From NCBI GenBank assembly GCA_030601745.1, contig JAUWBI010000025.1, forward strand, positions 1 through 40,313: 40,313 nt of DNA. The letters are read 5' to 3'. The position numbers were made by a program, and so were the translations under genes. The stretch comes from Phycisphaerae bacterium (lineage in GTDB: Bacteria; Planctomycetota; Phycisphaerae; Sedimentisphaerales; Anaerobacaceae). Below the pieces are notes generated by a model. That model was not told the origin of the DNA, did no database searches, and worked only from the letters and a program-made list of their open reading frames with translations. Positions 1-7,823 of this stretch are shown in pieces. The first letter of the stretch is position 1, and each line of letters starts with the position of its first letter.

Positions 1-197
1 ATTAGCAGATTGGAGCCGAAGCCCATCACGTAAATTGGGATGTTGTTTTCGCTGCACCGCTGGACTACTTCTTTTAGTTGTTCGACGGTCTGCGGCCGAA
101 TTAAATAATCAGCCGGCCCACCCAGCCCGTACCAGGTGCGCCTGGCCAACGGGTAGTCGGTTTCAACTATTTTGTCTAAGCCACTGAAGATACCCAT
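1..197 (-). CDS. murB: UDP-N-acetylenolpyruvoylglucosamine reductase MurB, N-terminal fragment
   Basis: The reverse strand from the ATG at 195-197 reads MGIFSGLDKIVET followed by DYPLARRTWYGLGGPADY, and later VMGFGSNLL, where the window ends. These are the first segments of the MurB FAD-binding domain (the TxxGxGGPA and GxGSN elements). MurB reduces enolpyruvyl-UDP-GlcNAc to UDP-MurNAc in cytoplasmic peptidoglycan synthesis. About 65 codons are visible; the rest lies beyond base 1. The start overlaps the end of murC by 35 bases in another frame, as expected for a tightly packed mur operon with murC first. Because the C-terminal part is outside the window, completeness cannot be judged. Confidence 0.85.
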   Translation of the reverse strand, partial: MGIFSGLDKIVETDYPLARRTWYGLGGPADYLIRPQTVEQLKEVVQRCSENNIPIYVMGFGSNLL

Positions 198-1629
198 CTG
201 CCACCTTCCAAATATCACCTGCACCCATAGTAACTACGAGGTCGTAAGGTTTTACATTTTTCTTTAGATAATCGCAAATGGCTCCGAAGTCATCGATAAA
301 TACCGCCTCTGTTCCGTTAGCCCGCATTCTTTCGACCAGTATCTGCGAGTTAATCTCTTTTTTGGCCGCCTGCGAGTCCCGGACGAAATAAATCTCCGGG
401 ACAATAGTTACATCGGCAAGCTTAAAGCTTTCTGAGAAATCATCAAGCAAAAATCTCGTCCTGCTATATTGATGCGGCTGAAAAACGCACCAGATTCGTC
501 CCGGCTGATACCTCTGGCGTATCGCCTGCAGCGATGCCCTGATTTCGGTCGGGTGGTGGGCGTAGTCGTCGAGGACTGTGATTTGACCGAGACGGTCTTT
601 GAGCATCAGCCGGCGGTCAACACCGGTGAAATTAGGCAGCAGTTGAAGTATCTGTTGAGGAGGCAGTCCGGCGTTGACGGCCATAGCCACTACCGCCAGG
701 GCATTTAAGATGTTGTGCCTGCCCGGCAGGGAAATTCGCGTTGCTCCGAGCAACTTGCCATTGTGATAGACGTCAAAGGCATAGAGTCCGTCATTTAGCG
801 CAATGTTCTCGGCGTAGAAATTGCAATTTTTATCAAGTCCGAAAGTCTCACAGCGTAAATTGGGGCCCAGTTGCCCGATGACTTTTGCCACATTTGAATC
901 CTGGCCATTGGCAATCAGGATGCCATCCGGTTTTACGCCGAGGGCAAACTGGCTAAAGGCATCGACTATATCGTCCTCGTCTTTGTAGTAGTCCAGATGG
1001 TCCTGCTCGATATTGAGTATGGCTGCGATTCTGGGTTTTAAGTTCAGAAAGCTTCTATCGTATTCGCAGGCTTCAGCGACGAAATATTTGCCGTCTCCGA
1101 CGCCGGACGAGCTGCCCAACTGAGTAATGTCGGCCCCAATGATAAAGTTTGGGTCGGTGCCGGCCTGTTTCATACAATAGGCCAGCCAGCCGCCTGTTGT
1201 GCTCTTGCCGTGAGTGCCGCTAATGGCTATGCCGTCATAGCAATTGCACAAGAGCCCCAGCATCTCGGCGTATTTATAGATTTTGCATGCTCTTTCGCGC
1301 GCCAGTTTCAATTCGGGATTATCTTCCGTGATAGCCGCCGAGATAACAACGGCATCGGTTTCTGAGTCGAGATTGTCGGCGTTATGGCCGATTTTTATAT
1401 CAGCACCTATCCGGCAGAGCTTCTCTACAACGCCGCTTTGCGTTTGGTCTGAGCCGGTAACAATCGCTTTGTTTTTGAGCAAGAGCTGTGCCAGGCCGCT
1501 CATTCCGATACCGCCTGCACCGATGAAGTGAAATTTCAGCCCCGCTAGGCCTGCTGTGCCGTTTGTATTTAACACTTCATACAGGTGAGCTGTTTTAGTA
1601 TCACAGGTTTCTATATTTGGCTGACTCAT
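163..1629 (-). CDS. murC: UDP-N-acetylmuramate--L-alanine ligase MurC
   Basis: MurC adds L-alanine to UDP-MurNAc using ATP, the first amino-acid step of the peptidoglycan stem peptide. The 488-residue product has the usual length and order: nucleotide-sugar-binding loop GAGGIGMSG at residues 37-45, ATP loop GTHGKST at 138-144, the NIEQDHLDYY stretch in the central domain, and DDYAHHPTEI in the C-terminal domain. The ATG at 1629 is chosen because AAGGA lies just upstream and the conserved fold starts about 30 residues later. An upstream in-frame ATG at 1755 would add 42 residues with no family similarity. murB follows with a 35-base overlap, so the two are co-transcribed. Confidence 0.95.
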   Translation of the reverse strand: MSQPNIETCDTKTAHLYEVLNTNGTAGLAGLKFHFIGAGGIGMSGLAQLLLKNKAIVTGSDQTQSGVVEKLCRIGADIKIGHNADNLDSETDAVVISAAITEDNPELKLARERACKIYKYAEMLGLLCNCYDGIAISGTHGKSTTGGWLAYCMKQAGTDPNFIIGADITQLGSSSGVGDGKYFVAEACEYDRSFLNLKPRIAAILNIEQDHLDYYKDEDDIVDAFSQFALGVKPDGILIANGQDSNVAKVIGQLGPNLRCETFGLDKNCNFYAENIALNDGLYAFDVYHNGKLLGATRISLPGRHNILNALAVVAMAVNAGLPPQQILQLLPNFTGVDRRLMLKDRLGQITVLDDYAHHPTEIRASLQAIRQRYQPGRIWCVFQPHQYSRTRFLLDDFSESFKLADVTIVPEIYFVRDSQAAKKEINSQILVERMRANGTEAVFIDDFGAICDYLKKNVKPYDLVVTMGAGDIWKVADGYLQWLRQNS

Positions 1630-1689
1630 ATCTCGTCCTTGATAATGGCTGCGGTTCCATTGAGGGGATATTAGCATAAAAGCCGGGCA

Positions 1690-1742
1690 ATAAAAAGAAA
1701 AAAGGCCACAAGTGCTGATTGTATTCGGATTGAGTGGTGAGC
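1690..1742 (-). terminator. Possible terminator after the HicB-like gene
   Basis: Read on the minus strand, GGC(T)CAC pairs imperfectly with GTGGCC across a 27-base loop and is followed by TTTTTTCTTTTTATTG. The segment CTTGTGGCC plus T-run is almost identical to the tail of the stronger terminator at 2098-2135, so the two tails are probably copies. The stem here is weak. Confidence 0.35.
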
Positions 1743-1780
1743 CAGTAGCAGGCAAGTAGCAGGAAGTTGCTAAAGAAGAT

Positions 1781-2035
1781 TTACGAACTTTTCAGTTGTA
1801 AGGGCAGACCGATAGAGATTTCTTCTACATGCACCAACTTCTCTGCCTGAGGTATTTCTTGAGAACGTTTTGCAAGCGACTCTATATGAAGCTCAATTGC
1901 CTCTCGAATATTCCTGCGGCAATCTTCGATAGTCGGCCCATTGGAAAAACAGCCCGGCAGAGTAGGGCTGTAGGCATAGTAGCCCTGCCCGTCATCTTCT
2001 TTCTCGATTACTATCTCAAAGGTATAATACTTCAT
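1781..2035 (-). CDS. HicB-like antitoxin-family protein (orphan)
   Basis: The 84-residue product begins MKYYTFEIVIEKEDDG and contains GYYAYSPTLPGCFSNG and TIEDCRRNIREAIELHI, the partial RNase-H-like fold of the HicB/UPF0150 family. HicB proteins bind and neutralise the HicA mRNA interferase and repress their own promoter. No HicA-like gene (a ~60-residue double-stranded-RNA-binding-like toxin) is visible on either side, so this is an orphan copy, and it lacks an obvious C-terminal DNA-binding helix-turn-helix. The ATG at 2035 has GAGG eight bases upstream; longer in-frame starts would read through the promoter. The family call is good, but the role of an orphan is unknown. Confidence 0.8.
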   Translation of the reverse strand: MKYYTFEIVIEKEDDGQGYYAYSPTLPGCFSNGPTIEDCRRNIREAIELHIESLAKRSQEIPQAEKLVHVEEISIGLPLQLKSS

Positions 2036-2054
2036 ATCTTTTGCCTCAACAATA

Positions 2055-2083
2055 ATCGTAGCATAAAGCGCAAAATTTGTCAA
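2055..2083 (-). promoter_or_regulatory. Sigma70-type promoter of the HicB-like gene
   Basis: On the minus strand, TTGACA (2083-2078) is followed by a 17-base spacer and TACGAT (2060-2055). The predicted start lies about 12 bases before the ATG, leaving a very short leader that consists of little more than the GAGG ribosome site. Confidence 0.75.
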
Positions 2084-2097
2084 TGTGAATCCAGGCA

Positions 2098-2135
2098 AAA
2101 AAAGAAAAAAGGCCACAAGCATTACGCTCACAGCC
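2098..2135 (-). terminator. Rho-independent terminator of the PEP-CTERM gene
   Basis: On the minus strand, a ten-pair stem GGCTGTGAGC / GCTTGTGGCC (with G-U pairs) closes a five-base loop GTAAT and runs into TTTTTTCTTTTTTT. It lies 28 bases beyond the PEP-CTERM stop codon and just before the HicB-gene promoter, separating the two units. Confidence 0.7.
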
Positions 2136-2162
2136 CTTCGGTTCGGTGATACGAATTGTACT

Positions 2163-2930
2163 TTATGTACTGCGTTTTCTCAATAACGCCAATCCGCCTA
2201 GGCCGACGAGGAGAAAGGTGCAGGGTTCGGGAACGATCTCAAAACGCACGAGATTGTAGTTGCCCCTGCCGGTGTCACTGACCGAATGACTGCCGAATCT
2301 CAGGTTTGGAGTTCTGTACGCTGCATATCCAGCCCAATCGCTGATGCGCTCGACTCCATCAACAAACACATCAGCTGAACCTGCTGCTGGGTCATAAATT
2401 ACTTCGTAAAGATGGTAACCTGGGGCGCCAGTATCATAATCAATGCCTATAATTGGCGAAATGACATCTCCAGCACCATCGGTCGCTGCAGTAACTATCT
2501 GGCTGCCGTCCGCATCAGCCCCGAAGTCGAGAAACCAAATCGTGTGTCCACCATCTTTAAAAGATACAGTCACGGAGCCATTTGACGAATCAGGTTGGTT
2601 CGTCACGCGCAAGCGAACCGTAAGTATCCAGCCCATGTCCCGGGCTTGGGATGCCTGTGCATCTGAAAGATTGTACTTGTAAGCACCATGACTGCTCCTA
2701 GCGCCCGAGTTATCCGACACGAACCACGCGTCAAGCCCCAGGTCATCACTGACTGGACCTACAGTGGTGTCTACCTCAACAAAGTGAAACCAGCTTTCGG
2801 TTACGGGGTCGGTTTTGCCCTGATGCTCAACCACCAGTACGCCGAAACTTGCCGTGTTTATTACGCCGCAGCAAAGGATAACCACTACAGTGATTTTCCC
2901 CAACAGGTTTGAAATCCTCATCCCACTCAT
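2163..2930 (-). CDS. PEP-CTERM sorting-domain secreted protein
   Basis: The 255-residue protein has an N-terminal signal segment (ITVVVILCCGVINTASFG) and ends with VPEPCTFLLVGLGGLALL then RKRST: the PEP box, hydrophobic helix and basic tail recognised by exosortase. The middle contains WFLDFGADADGSQIV and YHLYEVIYDPAAGSADVFVD, typical of a beta-sandwich (LamG/concanavalin-like) secreted module. It is expected to be exported by Sec, trimmed at the PEP motif and released or anchored at the surface; no exosortase gene lies in the window. The ATG at 2930 is preceded by AGGAGG eight bases upstream; the ATG three codons later is possible. Its ligand cannot be predicted. Confidence 0.85.
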   Translation of the reverse strand: MSGMRISNLLGKITVVVILCCGVINTASFGVLVVEHQGKTDPVTESWFHFVEVDTTVGPVSDDLGLDAWFVSDNSGARSSHGAYKYNLSDAQASQARDMGWILTVRLRVTNQPDSSNGSVTVSFKDGGHTIWFLDFGADADGSQIVTAATDGAGDVISPIIGIDYDTGAPGYHLYEVIYDPAAGSADVFVDGVERISDWAGYAAYRTPNLRFGSHSVSDTGRGNYNLVRFEIVPEPCTFLLVGLGGLALLRKRST

Positions 2931-3258
2931 CTTTCTGTCCTCCTTTCCCTAATATACCCAGCCTGAGCCGAACTATCATAACTACGGCCCACACTCGAAA
3001 AAAACAGCAAAGAAAACCCCTCAGAGATGCTAAAAACATCCTACCATACTTTAGGAGATTTGTAAATCATGCAACCTAAAGATTTTTAAGATTTTTTCAG
3101 GCCTGCTCATTGTGCACCTTTGGCCCTGAGTACGGAATGCAAAACATGGTAGAAATGCCCTAAAGGGTAAAAGTCGGGCAGAATCCTGAGAAATACCGTG
3201 AAATATCCGGGCTAAGACATAACCTGGTCTTAGGTTTTAAGTCTTGTGTTTTGTTGTT
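2931..3258. other. Non-coding gap between ispD and the PEP-CTERM gene
   Basis: This gap of about 330 bases has no convincing gene. It holds the AGGAGG ribosome site of the PEP-CTERM gene and a hairpin CTAAGAC / GTCTTAG (3212-3218 and 3227-3233) followed on the plus strand by a T-rich stretch. That hairpin could end the ispD transcript, though the better T-run is on the opposite strand. No clear promoter was recognised. TAAGTCTTGTGTTTTG near 3238 resembles the inverted repeat at 38007-38052. Confidence 0.5.
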
Positions 3259-3999
3259 TTACCACTGGGCTTCGATGTATGGGCCGGTGGGGCCTTTGGG
3301 TCTGGGTTTGGGCCGGGATTTGAGGATGGCCTCGGCAATTGCAATGTCACTTTGCCGGGTAATCTTGATATTCGAAGGGTCCGTCTCTACAATTGATACT
3401 TTCTCTCCAAGCGCCTCGACGAGCTGCGCATCATCGCTGATTTTGCTTTTATCGAGCTTGGCGAGGTTTTCGTAGGCCTTTTTGAGCAGCTCGGCTTTGA
3501 AGACCTGCGGAGTTTGTGCTTCGTAGAGACCGGCTCTATCAACGGTTTTGATTATCGTATTATCCTTCGCCTGTTTTATAGTTGCCGCAACAGGGCAGGC
3601 CAATATCGCTGCGCCCGTTTTAGCAGCAGCGGCGAAACTCGCATCAATCCACCGCTTTGTTAAACAGCATCGCACAGCATCGTGAACGGCGATAAGGTCA
3701 ATATCATTATTGATAAGCTCGAGCGCCTTTTTAACGGTGTCAAAACGCTCGGCGCCGCCAAAGCAGATTTTTGTATTGTAAAATTTTAAGTTAGGGCCCC
3801 ATCTGATATTTACCAGCTCTTCGTCTTCGGGTGCAATAGCCAACAGAATCTGTTTTACATCGTCGCGGTTGGCGAAAAGCTCGACGCTTCGCAGGAAGAC
3901 CGCTCTGCCGGCCACATCAACGAACGGCTTTTTTCTCTTTCCGCTGAATCGCCTGCTGCCCCCCGCAGCACAAATAATCACAGCTACATTTTCACTCAT
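3259..3999 (-). CDS. ispD: 2-C-methyl-D-erythritol 4-phosphate cytidylyltransferase IspD
   Basis: IspD couples CTP to MEP in the non-mevalonate isoprenoid pathway. The 246-residue product starts MSENVAVIICAAGGSRRFSG with KRKKPF following, the CTP-binding loop, and has AVHDAVR near residue 100 and TPQVF near 160 in the expected order. The loop reads AAGGSRRF rather than the common AAGxGxRF, so the glycine spacing is slightly unusual. The ATG at 3999 has AGGAG eight bases upstream; an ATG 11 codons earlier lacks a ribosome site. The C-terminus ends in a proline-rich stretch (SRPKPRPKGPTGP) beyond the usual end. Neighbours give no pathway context. Confidence 0.93.
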   Translation of the reverse strand: MSENVAVIICAAGGSRRFSGKRKKPFVDVAGRAVFLRSVELFANRDDVKQILLAIAPEDEELVNIRWGPNLKFYNTKICFGGAERFDTVKKALELINNDIDLIAVHDAVRCCLTKRWIDASFAAAAKTGAAILACPVAATIKQAKDNTIIKTVDRAGLYEAQTPQVFKAELLKKAYENLAKLDKSKISDDAQLVEALGEKVSIVETDPSNIKITRQSDIAIAEAILKSRPKPRPKGPTGPYIEAQW

Positions 4000-4042
4000 A
4001 GCGAAAGCTCCTGTTTTTTGCCACCAAGGCACAAAGAAGTTA

Positions 4043-4113
4043 AAAGTGCCTAAAGTGTTCTAAAGTGCCTAAAGTGTTCTAAAGTGCCTAAAGTGTTCTA
4101 AAATGCCTAAAGT
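4043..4113. repeat. 19-bp tandem repeat, about 3.7 copies
   Basis: The unit AAAGTGCCTAAAGTGTTCT occurs at 4043-4061, 4062-4080 and 4081-4099, with a partial degenerate unit to 4113. Each unit is itself two near-copies of AAAGTGYYT. It lies between cobO and ispD, upstream of the ispD start, so array length could affect ispD expression. Flanking word-like sequences (4018-4038 and 4137-4180) belong to the low-complexity class seen at other gene borders here. Confidence 0.9.
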
Positions 4114-4183
4114 AAAAAAAATAATCAATTGATTTAGTGTCTTCGTGGCTAAATTCATCCGTGTAATCTGTAAAATCCGTGGT

Positions 4184-4726
4184 TTAAAATTCGATGCCGC
4201 GTCTTGGTGGCAGGCCCTTATCAAACGGGTGCTTGATATTTTTCATTTCCGTTACCAAATCCGCCAGGGCCATCAGCTCCTTGGCTGCACCTCGGCCGGT
4301 CAGAACAATTTCGACCGCGGGGTCTCTTTTATCGATAATATTCTTGATATCTTCTAATTTAGCCAGGCCTTTTGAAAGGCAAAATACAATCTCGTCGAGT
4401 ATCAATACATCATAAAATCTTTTTTCTGCTGTTTGGGTGATTCTTTCAAGGGCTTCACTGATTGCGGCCTGCATCTTTTCGACGTCTTCTTCATCGTCCA
4501 GGGATTTAGACATATCCCAGGGCACATCAAGCGCTTCAACCCTGATTCTGACAGCGCCCAATTGCAGTGCGAAACGCTCGCCGATATCGAGCGAGGGCGG
4601 CTTCAAAAACTGGTAAATCAAAACCTTATTACCCTGGCCGGCTGCGCGTAGAGCCAGGCCAAATGCAGCGGTGGTTTTGCCCTTGCCATCTCCGGTATAA
4701 ATCTGAACAAGCCCTTTTTTCAGCAT
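4184..4726 (-). CDS. cobO: Corrinoid adenosyltransferase (CobO/BtuR family)
   Basis: This enzyme transfers the adenosyl group of ATP to cob(I)alamin or cob(I)yrinic acid diamide, making adenosylcobalamin in the cytoplasm. The 180-residue product has the family length. The P-loop IYTGDGKGKTTAAFG is at residues 9-23, VLILDEIVFCLSKG forms the Walker-B region near 126, VLTGRGAAKEL follows near 150, and the C-terminus is PPRRGIEF, close to the family's R.GIEF ending. The start at 4726 places the P-loop at its normal distance from the N-terminus. No other cobalamin gene or cobalamin riboswitch is visible nearby, which fits a salvage role. Confidence 0.92.
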   Translation of the reverse strand: MLKKGLVQIYTGDGKGKTTAAFGLALRAAGQGNKVLIYQFLKPPSLDIGERFALQLGAVRIRVEALDVPWDMSKSLDDEEDVEKMQAAISEALERITQTAEKRFYDVLILDEIVFCLSKGLAKLEDIKNIIDKRDPAVEIVLTGRGAAKELMALADLVTEMKNIKHPFDKGLPPRRGIEF

Positions 4727-4841
4727 AGCAATATATTAAAATTAAAAGTTAAAAATTAAAAACTAAAAATTGGAAACTGGAAAACGGATTTCTGTGGATG
4801 TGGTCGGCGATTGCAGGTGTGAAATTCGCTCTTTTTGCGAT

Positions 4842-4910
4842 AAAGGGCTGTGAGCACCCCGCAACGCGGGGTTTTGAAAGCCAGCAAGCCGACTGCTCGC
4901 GGCCCTTTTT
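4842..4910. terminator. Nested hairpins, possible bidirectional terminator
   Basis: An inner hairpin ACCCCGC-AAC-GCGGGGT (4856-4872) is followed by TTTT. It is enclosed by GAGCA/TGCTC and by AAAGGGC (4842-4848) pairing with GCCCTTTTT (4902-4910). The region separates cobO from the pseudopilin operon upstream of it on the minus strand. The T-runs favour the plus strand, so its role as terminator of the minus-strand operon is uncertain. Confidence 0.5.
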
Positions 4911-4942
4911 CGTTTGAGGGTGGCACCCGGCCGATTGGTTAA

Positions 4943-5323
4943 TTACTCAATATGATATTTATTGCTGTGTCTGAGAGTGCGCCTTCCGCGACCGCACGAT
5001 GTGTCTATCTGAGCTTCTGCCTGTTCGGCTCCCGGCATAGCTATAATAACGGCTAAAGTCGAGCGACGAATATCCATATCAGTAATATCCAATTCTACGG
5101 TCTTGTTAAAGGTTTCTTTGCTTTGATTTTTGATATTCCGGCTTGCCCAGGCCAAGCCGCTTGCTACAAGGTTCCGCTCAACAACCTCAAGATAAGCGAT
5201 ATCGGATTGGAAGAGTATAGTGTTCGCCATACCGCCTAAAACGAACATCTCAGCTCCGACTACCGCTATCACCGTTATTACAAGTACCAATACAAAACCA
5301 TTTTGTCGCAGGTTTTTCATCAT
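4943..5323 (-). CDS. Pseudopilin-like membrane-anchored protein, last gene of cluster 1
   Basis: The 126-residue product starts MMKNLRQNGFVLVLVITVIA, a basic leader, a glycine and then a hydrophobic helix as in type IV pilin-like proteins. It lacks the Glu at position +5 after the glycine, as do GspK/PilX-type minor pseudopilins. A short hydrophilic domain follows with no family motif and a basic Cys-containing end (SCGRGRRTLRHSNKYHIE). It abuts the stop of the preceding gene (TAA then ATG), so it is translationally linked to the pseudopilin upstream. A tip-type minor pseudopilin is an inference; it is much shorter than GspK. Confidence 0.65.
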   Translation of the reverse strand: MMKNLRQNGFVLVLVITVIAVVGAEMFVLGGMANTILFQSDIAYLEVVERNLVASGLAWASRNIKNQSKETFNKTVELDITDMDIRRSTLAVIIAMPGAEQAEAQIDTSCGRGRRTLRHSNKYHIE

Positions 5324-5839
5324 TTACTTCACAGCCTCCGGTAAAGCACCCACAAAATACAGATAAGAATTCGCCATCTTCTTTTGCCGGTGTCCCCGAA
5401 CCTCATACTCTATGTGGGTTCTAACCTCCACAGCATAAGCTTTGTCGTCGCCTCTGGCGAGCTGCCATTCTACTTTCGCGTGAGGTATTGACCAAACTTT
5501 CGTATCTTCACCGCCGTCTTCCTGAGCGTCCGTTAACCTGCGTCTGAGTATTTCGCCGTTTTTCAATTGATAGCAAATCATAGCATCCGGCAATTCAATT
5601 AAAAGCAGGTCATCGTCCGTAGTGTGCCCTGCAGAAGACTGCGGCAATGCTTTTGCCCTGTCAATATCCTTACGCATCTGGCCAAGCACACTGAGCAGAC
5701 TCGTGTTCTCCTGTACAACGCGGTAGGACTTCGGAATATCGGTAATAATTGTGGTGAACAACCCGGCTAAGGCGACCGAAACGGCTGCAAAAACAACCAT
5801 TACTGTCAACAACTCTACCAATGAAAAGGCCTTACGCAT
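5324..5839 (-). CDS. Prepilin-type pseudopilin (GspJ-like)
   Basis: The 171-residue product opens MRKAFSLVELLTVMVVFAAV: a very short leader, the prepilin peptidase site and Glu at +5, then the N-terminal methylated helix of type IV pilin-like proteins. The rest (EVRTHIEYEVRG, SYLYFVGALPEAVK) looks like a GspJ-type beta-rich head. The ribosome site GGAG sits inside the last codons of the upstream gene, whose stop lies two bases before this ATG. It is predicted to be an inner-membrane pseudopilin assembled by the GspE/GspF-like proteins of the same operon. No prepilin peptidase gene is in the window. Confidence 0.8.
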   Translation of the reverse strand: MRKAFSLVELLTVMVVFAAVSVALAGLFTTIITDIPKSYRVVQENTSLLSVLGQMRKDIDRAKALPQSSAGHTTDDDLLLIELPDAMICYQLKNGEILRRRLTDAQEDGGEDTKVWSIPHAKVEWQLARGDDKAYAVEVRTHIEYEVRGHRQKKMANSYLYFVGALPEAVK

Positions 5840-5841
5840 CT

Positions 5842-6228
5842 CTACTGCTCCTCTTCGGGGTCTTCTAAAATATATCTGGACAACTGAACCTTCACTTCCT
5901 TGCGAAAGCTCTTACCGCTTGCCGTCACTTTTACCAATTTCATTCCCTCCCATTGACCAGCTCCTTCTGACTGTTGAATCGAAACGCTCACTTTAGGCCA
6001 AAGTCGTTTAAGAGCTTCGTCAGGAATTGGCCCGCCCGTTATCGCTATGCTGTCAAGCTCCGCCTGTGCTGCTGCTGTGCAGTGCTGCCTCAGGAGCTGG
6101 TAATGATTGAACTTTGCAAATCCGTGCAGCGACAATGCCAGCCCAGTTAGAAGAATTCCCAAAACACTCAATCCAACAACCAAGTCAGTAAATAAGAAAC
6201 CGCCGTATTTTTTGTTTTTACCAGACAC
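5842..6228 (-). CDS. Prepilin-like protein (GspI-like) with Asp at +5
   Basis: The 128-residue product begins MSGKNKKYGGFLFTDLVVGL, a pilin-like leader plus hydrophobic helix. Residue +5 after the cleavage glycine is Asp rather than the near-invariant Glu. The short head domain contains AAAQAELDSIAITGGPIP, similar to the start of GspI heads. It lies 42 bases downstream of the second GspF-like gene and two bases upstream of the next pseudopilin, so it is part of the operon. The class is well supported by the N-terminus; the GspI assignment rests on size and order. Confidence 0.7.
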   Translation of the reverse strand: MSGKNKKYGGFLFTDLVVGLSVLGILLTGLALSLHGFAKFNHYQLLRQHCTAAAQAELDSIAITGGPIPDEALKRLWPKVSVSIQQSEGAGQWEGMKLVKVTASGKSFRKEVKVQLSRYILEDPEEEQ

Positions 6229-6270
6229 GGCTTTGCCCTTTTGATTTTTTACACTTTTTTTCTTACAGTA

Positions 6271-7752
6271 TTACGGCGTTACAAGATTCGCCAAATGATT
6301 AATAATCGTGACCATAGGGGAGAATATGGCGTACACTATGAAGCCTACCATTGCTCCCATAATAAGCGTTACACAAGGCCACATTATGAACCTGGCAAGA
6401 TTGACGCGGTAATTATAGTTTGAACGATAGAACGACTCGAGTGTCTCAAGAATCGCCAGGGTATTGCCCTGATTAACCCGGTCATCGAAAGCCCACGCCA
6501 GGGAATTGCCTACTCTGCATTCCCTGGCTGCAACGGCAATATTGTCACCGGCCTCTACCTTTGCCAGCCATTTTTGCAGTCGCTTCTTGAAACGGTTGTT
6601 CACATCCAGGTTAAGTGTATTAGCGATAGCGTCATTGACCGTACAGCCGGCATTAAGTGACAGCCGCAGTAGCTCTACCATTTGCACCATCGAATAATTT
6701 TTCTCAAACCAGTGCAGGATGGGCAGATGCCATTTAATAAAATCACCAATTCGCGAAATCAAATATGGCTTTTCCGGCTGACGAGGCCGAAACCTGATGA
6801 AAATCGAAACAGCAGCAGCCGCAAGACCTATGAGTGCCAACGCTAACGCAATTAACCACCCGTATTCATACGCAATAAAATTTGCGAACCGGCTTAACAA
6901 TTGAGTAGGAATTGGAAGTGTCGCTTCCTCGGTCATTTCTGTTAAAATCTTGTGGAATACCGGAATAACCTTCCACGTTAATCCTAATACTATAAAAAAC
7001 ATAAAGACTATTAGTATTACCGGATAAAACGGGTGGACCGGTTTGAGCTTCTTCCTTTCATCGGCCCTGGCGACCATATCCGCTTCGATGCTTTTGATTG
7101 CAAGTGGAAGCTGGTCAATGCGCTCGGCGGCAGCTATCATTGCCGCCGCATAACCGGGACATCTCGGATAGCCACGCTTGAGAGACTCGCTCAATGAGTA
7201 GCCCTGGACCAGCCATTTTTTTATTCTTCGCAGGATTCTTGCGCGGCTGTCTGCTCGTCCGCTTGCCGCTGATTCGAGGGCCATAGGTAACGGCAGATTC
7301 TGCCGCATACTCGAACCAATCGTCGAGATAACGTATGCAGCGGTCGCGTGACGGGATGTTAAACCATAGCTTATGACCGAGCCCATAAAACCTATAAATA
7401 TGACCAGAGCTATAAAGGAAGGAAAAGGCAAAAATCCACCGGCGCCAAAGACGCTGAACACAACAACCGCGGTCACAAATAAGAGCGAAAGCACAATGCC
7501 TATGAGTATGCACTTTGCTGCTATCTGAGGCCATTCTTGGGTATCAGGTTCACGTCTTGACATTAACACGGCTATCAATGTCGCAAAGAAGATAATCGGT
7601 GCAATTGCTATAGCAGCAACGGAATCGGCTTCGCCAGAAATACAAAAAAGTAAAAAGCTCACAAACGGTGATGTAATCAGGGCGATACCCGGCTTCTTAA
7701 GACCCAGGAATACATAGAGAGCCAACAGCAATATTGCTATAATTACAAGCAT
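6271..7752 (-). CDS. GspF/PilC-family inner-membrane protein with extra N-terminal membrane region
   Basis: The 493-residue protein carries two copies of the GspF cytoplasmic-helical domain, around SSMRQNLPLPMALESAASG (residue ~150) and LLRLSLNAGCTVNDAIANTL (~360), each followed by membrane helices; the C-terminal helix contains MVGFIVYAIFSPMVTIINHL. About 130 extra residues at the N-terminus form four or five additional hydrophobic segments (VIIAILLLALYVFLGL and others), not typical of GspF. It directly follows a canonical GspF gene, so the operon encodes two platform-type proteins that might form a hetero-assembly. Replacement of one by the other is less likely because both look intact. Confidence 0.8.
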   Translation of the reverse strand: MLVIIAILLLALYVFLGLKKPGIALITSPFVSFLLFCISGEADSVAAIAIAPIIFFATLIAVLMSRREPDTQEWPQIAAKCILIGIVLSLLFVTAVVVFSVFGAGGFLPFPSFIALVIFIGFMGSVISYGLTSRHATAAYVISTIGSSMRQNLPLPMALESAASGRADSRARILRRIKKWLVQGYSLSESLKRGYPRCPGYAAAMIAAAERIDQLPLAIKSIEADMVARADERKKLKPVHPFYPVILIVFMFFIVLGLTWKVIPVFHKILTEMTEEATLPIPTQLLSRFANFIAYEYGWLIALALALIGLAAAAVSIFIRFRPRQPEKPYLISRIGDFIKWHLPILHWFEKNYSMVQMVELLRLSLNAGCTVNDAIANTLNLDVNNRFKKRLQKWLAKVEAGDNIAVAARECRVGNSLAWAFDDRVNQGNTLAILETLESFYRSNYNYRVNLARFIMWPCVTLIMGAMVGFIVYAIFSPMVTIINHLANLVTP

Positions 7753-7759
7753 ACTCTAA

Positions 7760-7815
7760 CCCCGTTAGAGACTCTTGCCCCGCTAAAGACACAAATGAAG
7801 CAGTCTCTAACGGGG
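7760..7815. repeat. Inverted repeat, CCCCGTTAGA family, copy A
   Basis: Perfect 14-base arms CCCCGTTAGAGACT (7760-7773) and AGTCTCTAACGGGG (7802-7815) enclose a 28-base loop. It lies between the two GspF-type genes of cluster 1. Copies B (13909-13986) and C (23082-23142) share the outer arm but have unrelated loops. Confidence 0.9.
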
Positions 7816-7823
7816 CTAACCAA

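Noticed and set aside
1630..1755. Longer murC start at 1755
   Set aside because: It adds 42 residues without family similarity; the ATG at 1629 has a good ribosome site.
4043..4113. Possible CRISPR array
   Set aside because: The 19-base units are contiguous with no spacers; it is a plain tandem repeat.
4727..4942. Cobalamin riboswitch upstream of cobO
   Set aside because: No B12-box-like segment was seen; only hairpins and a word-like repeat are present.
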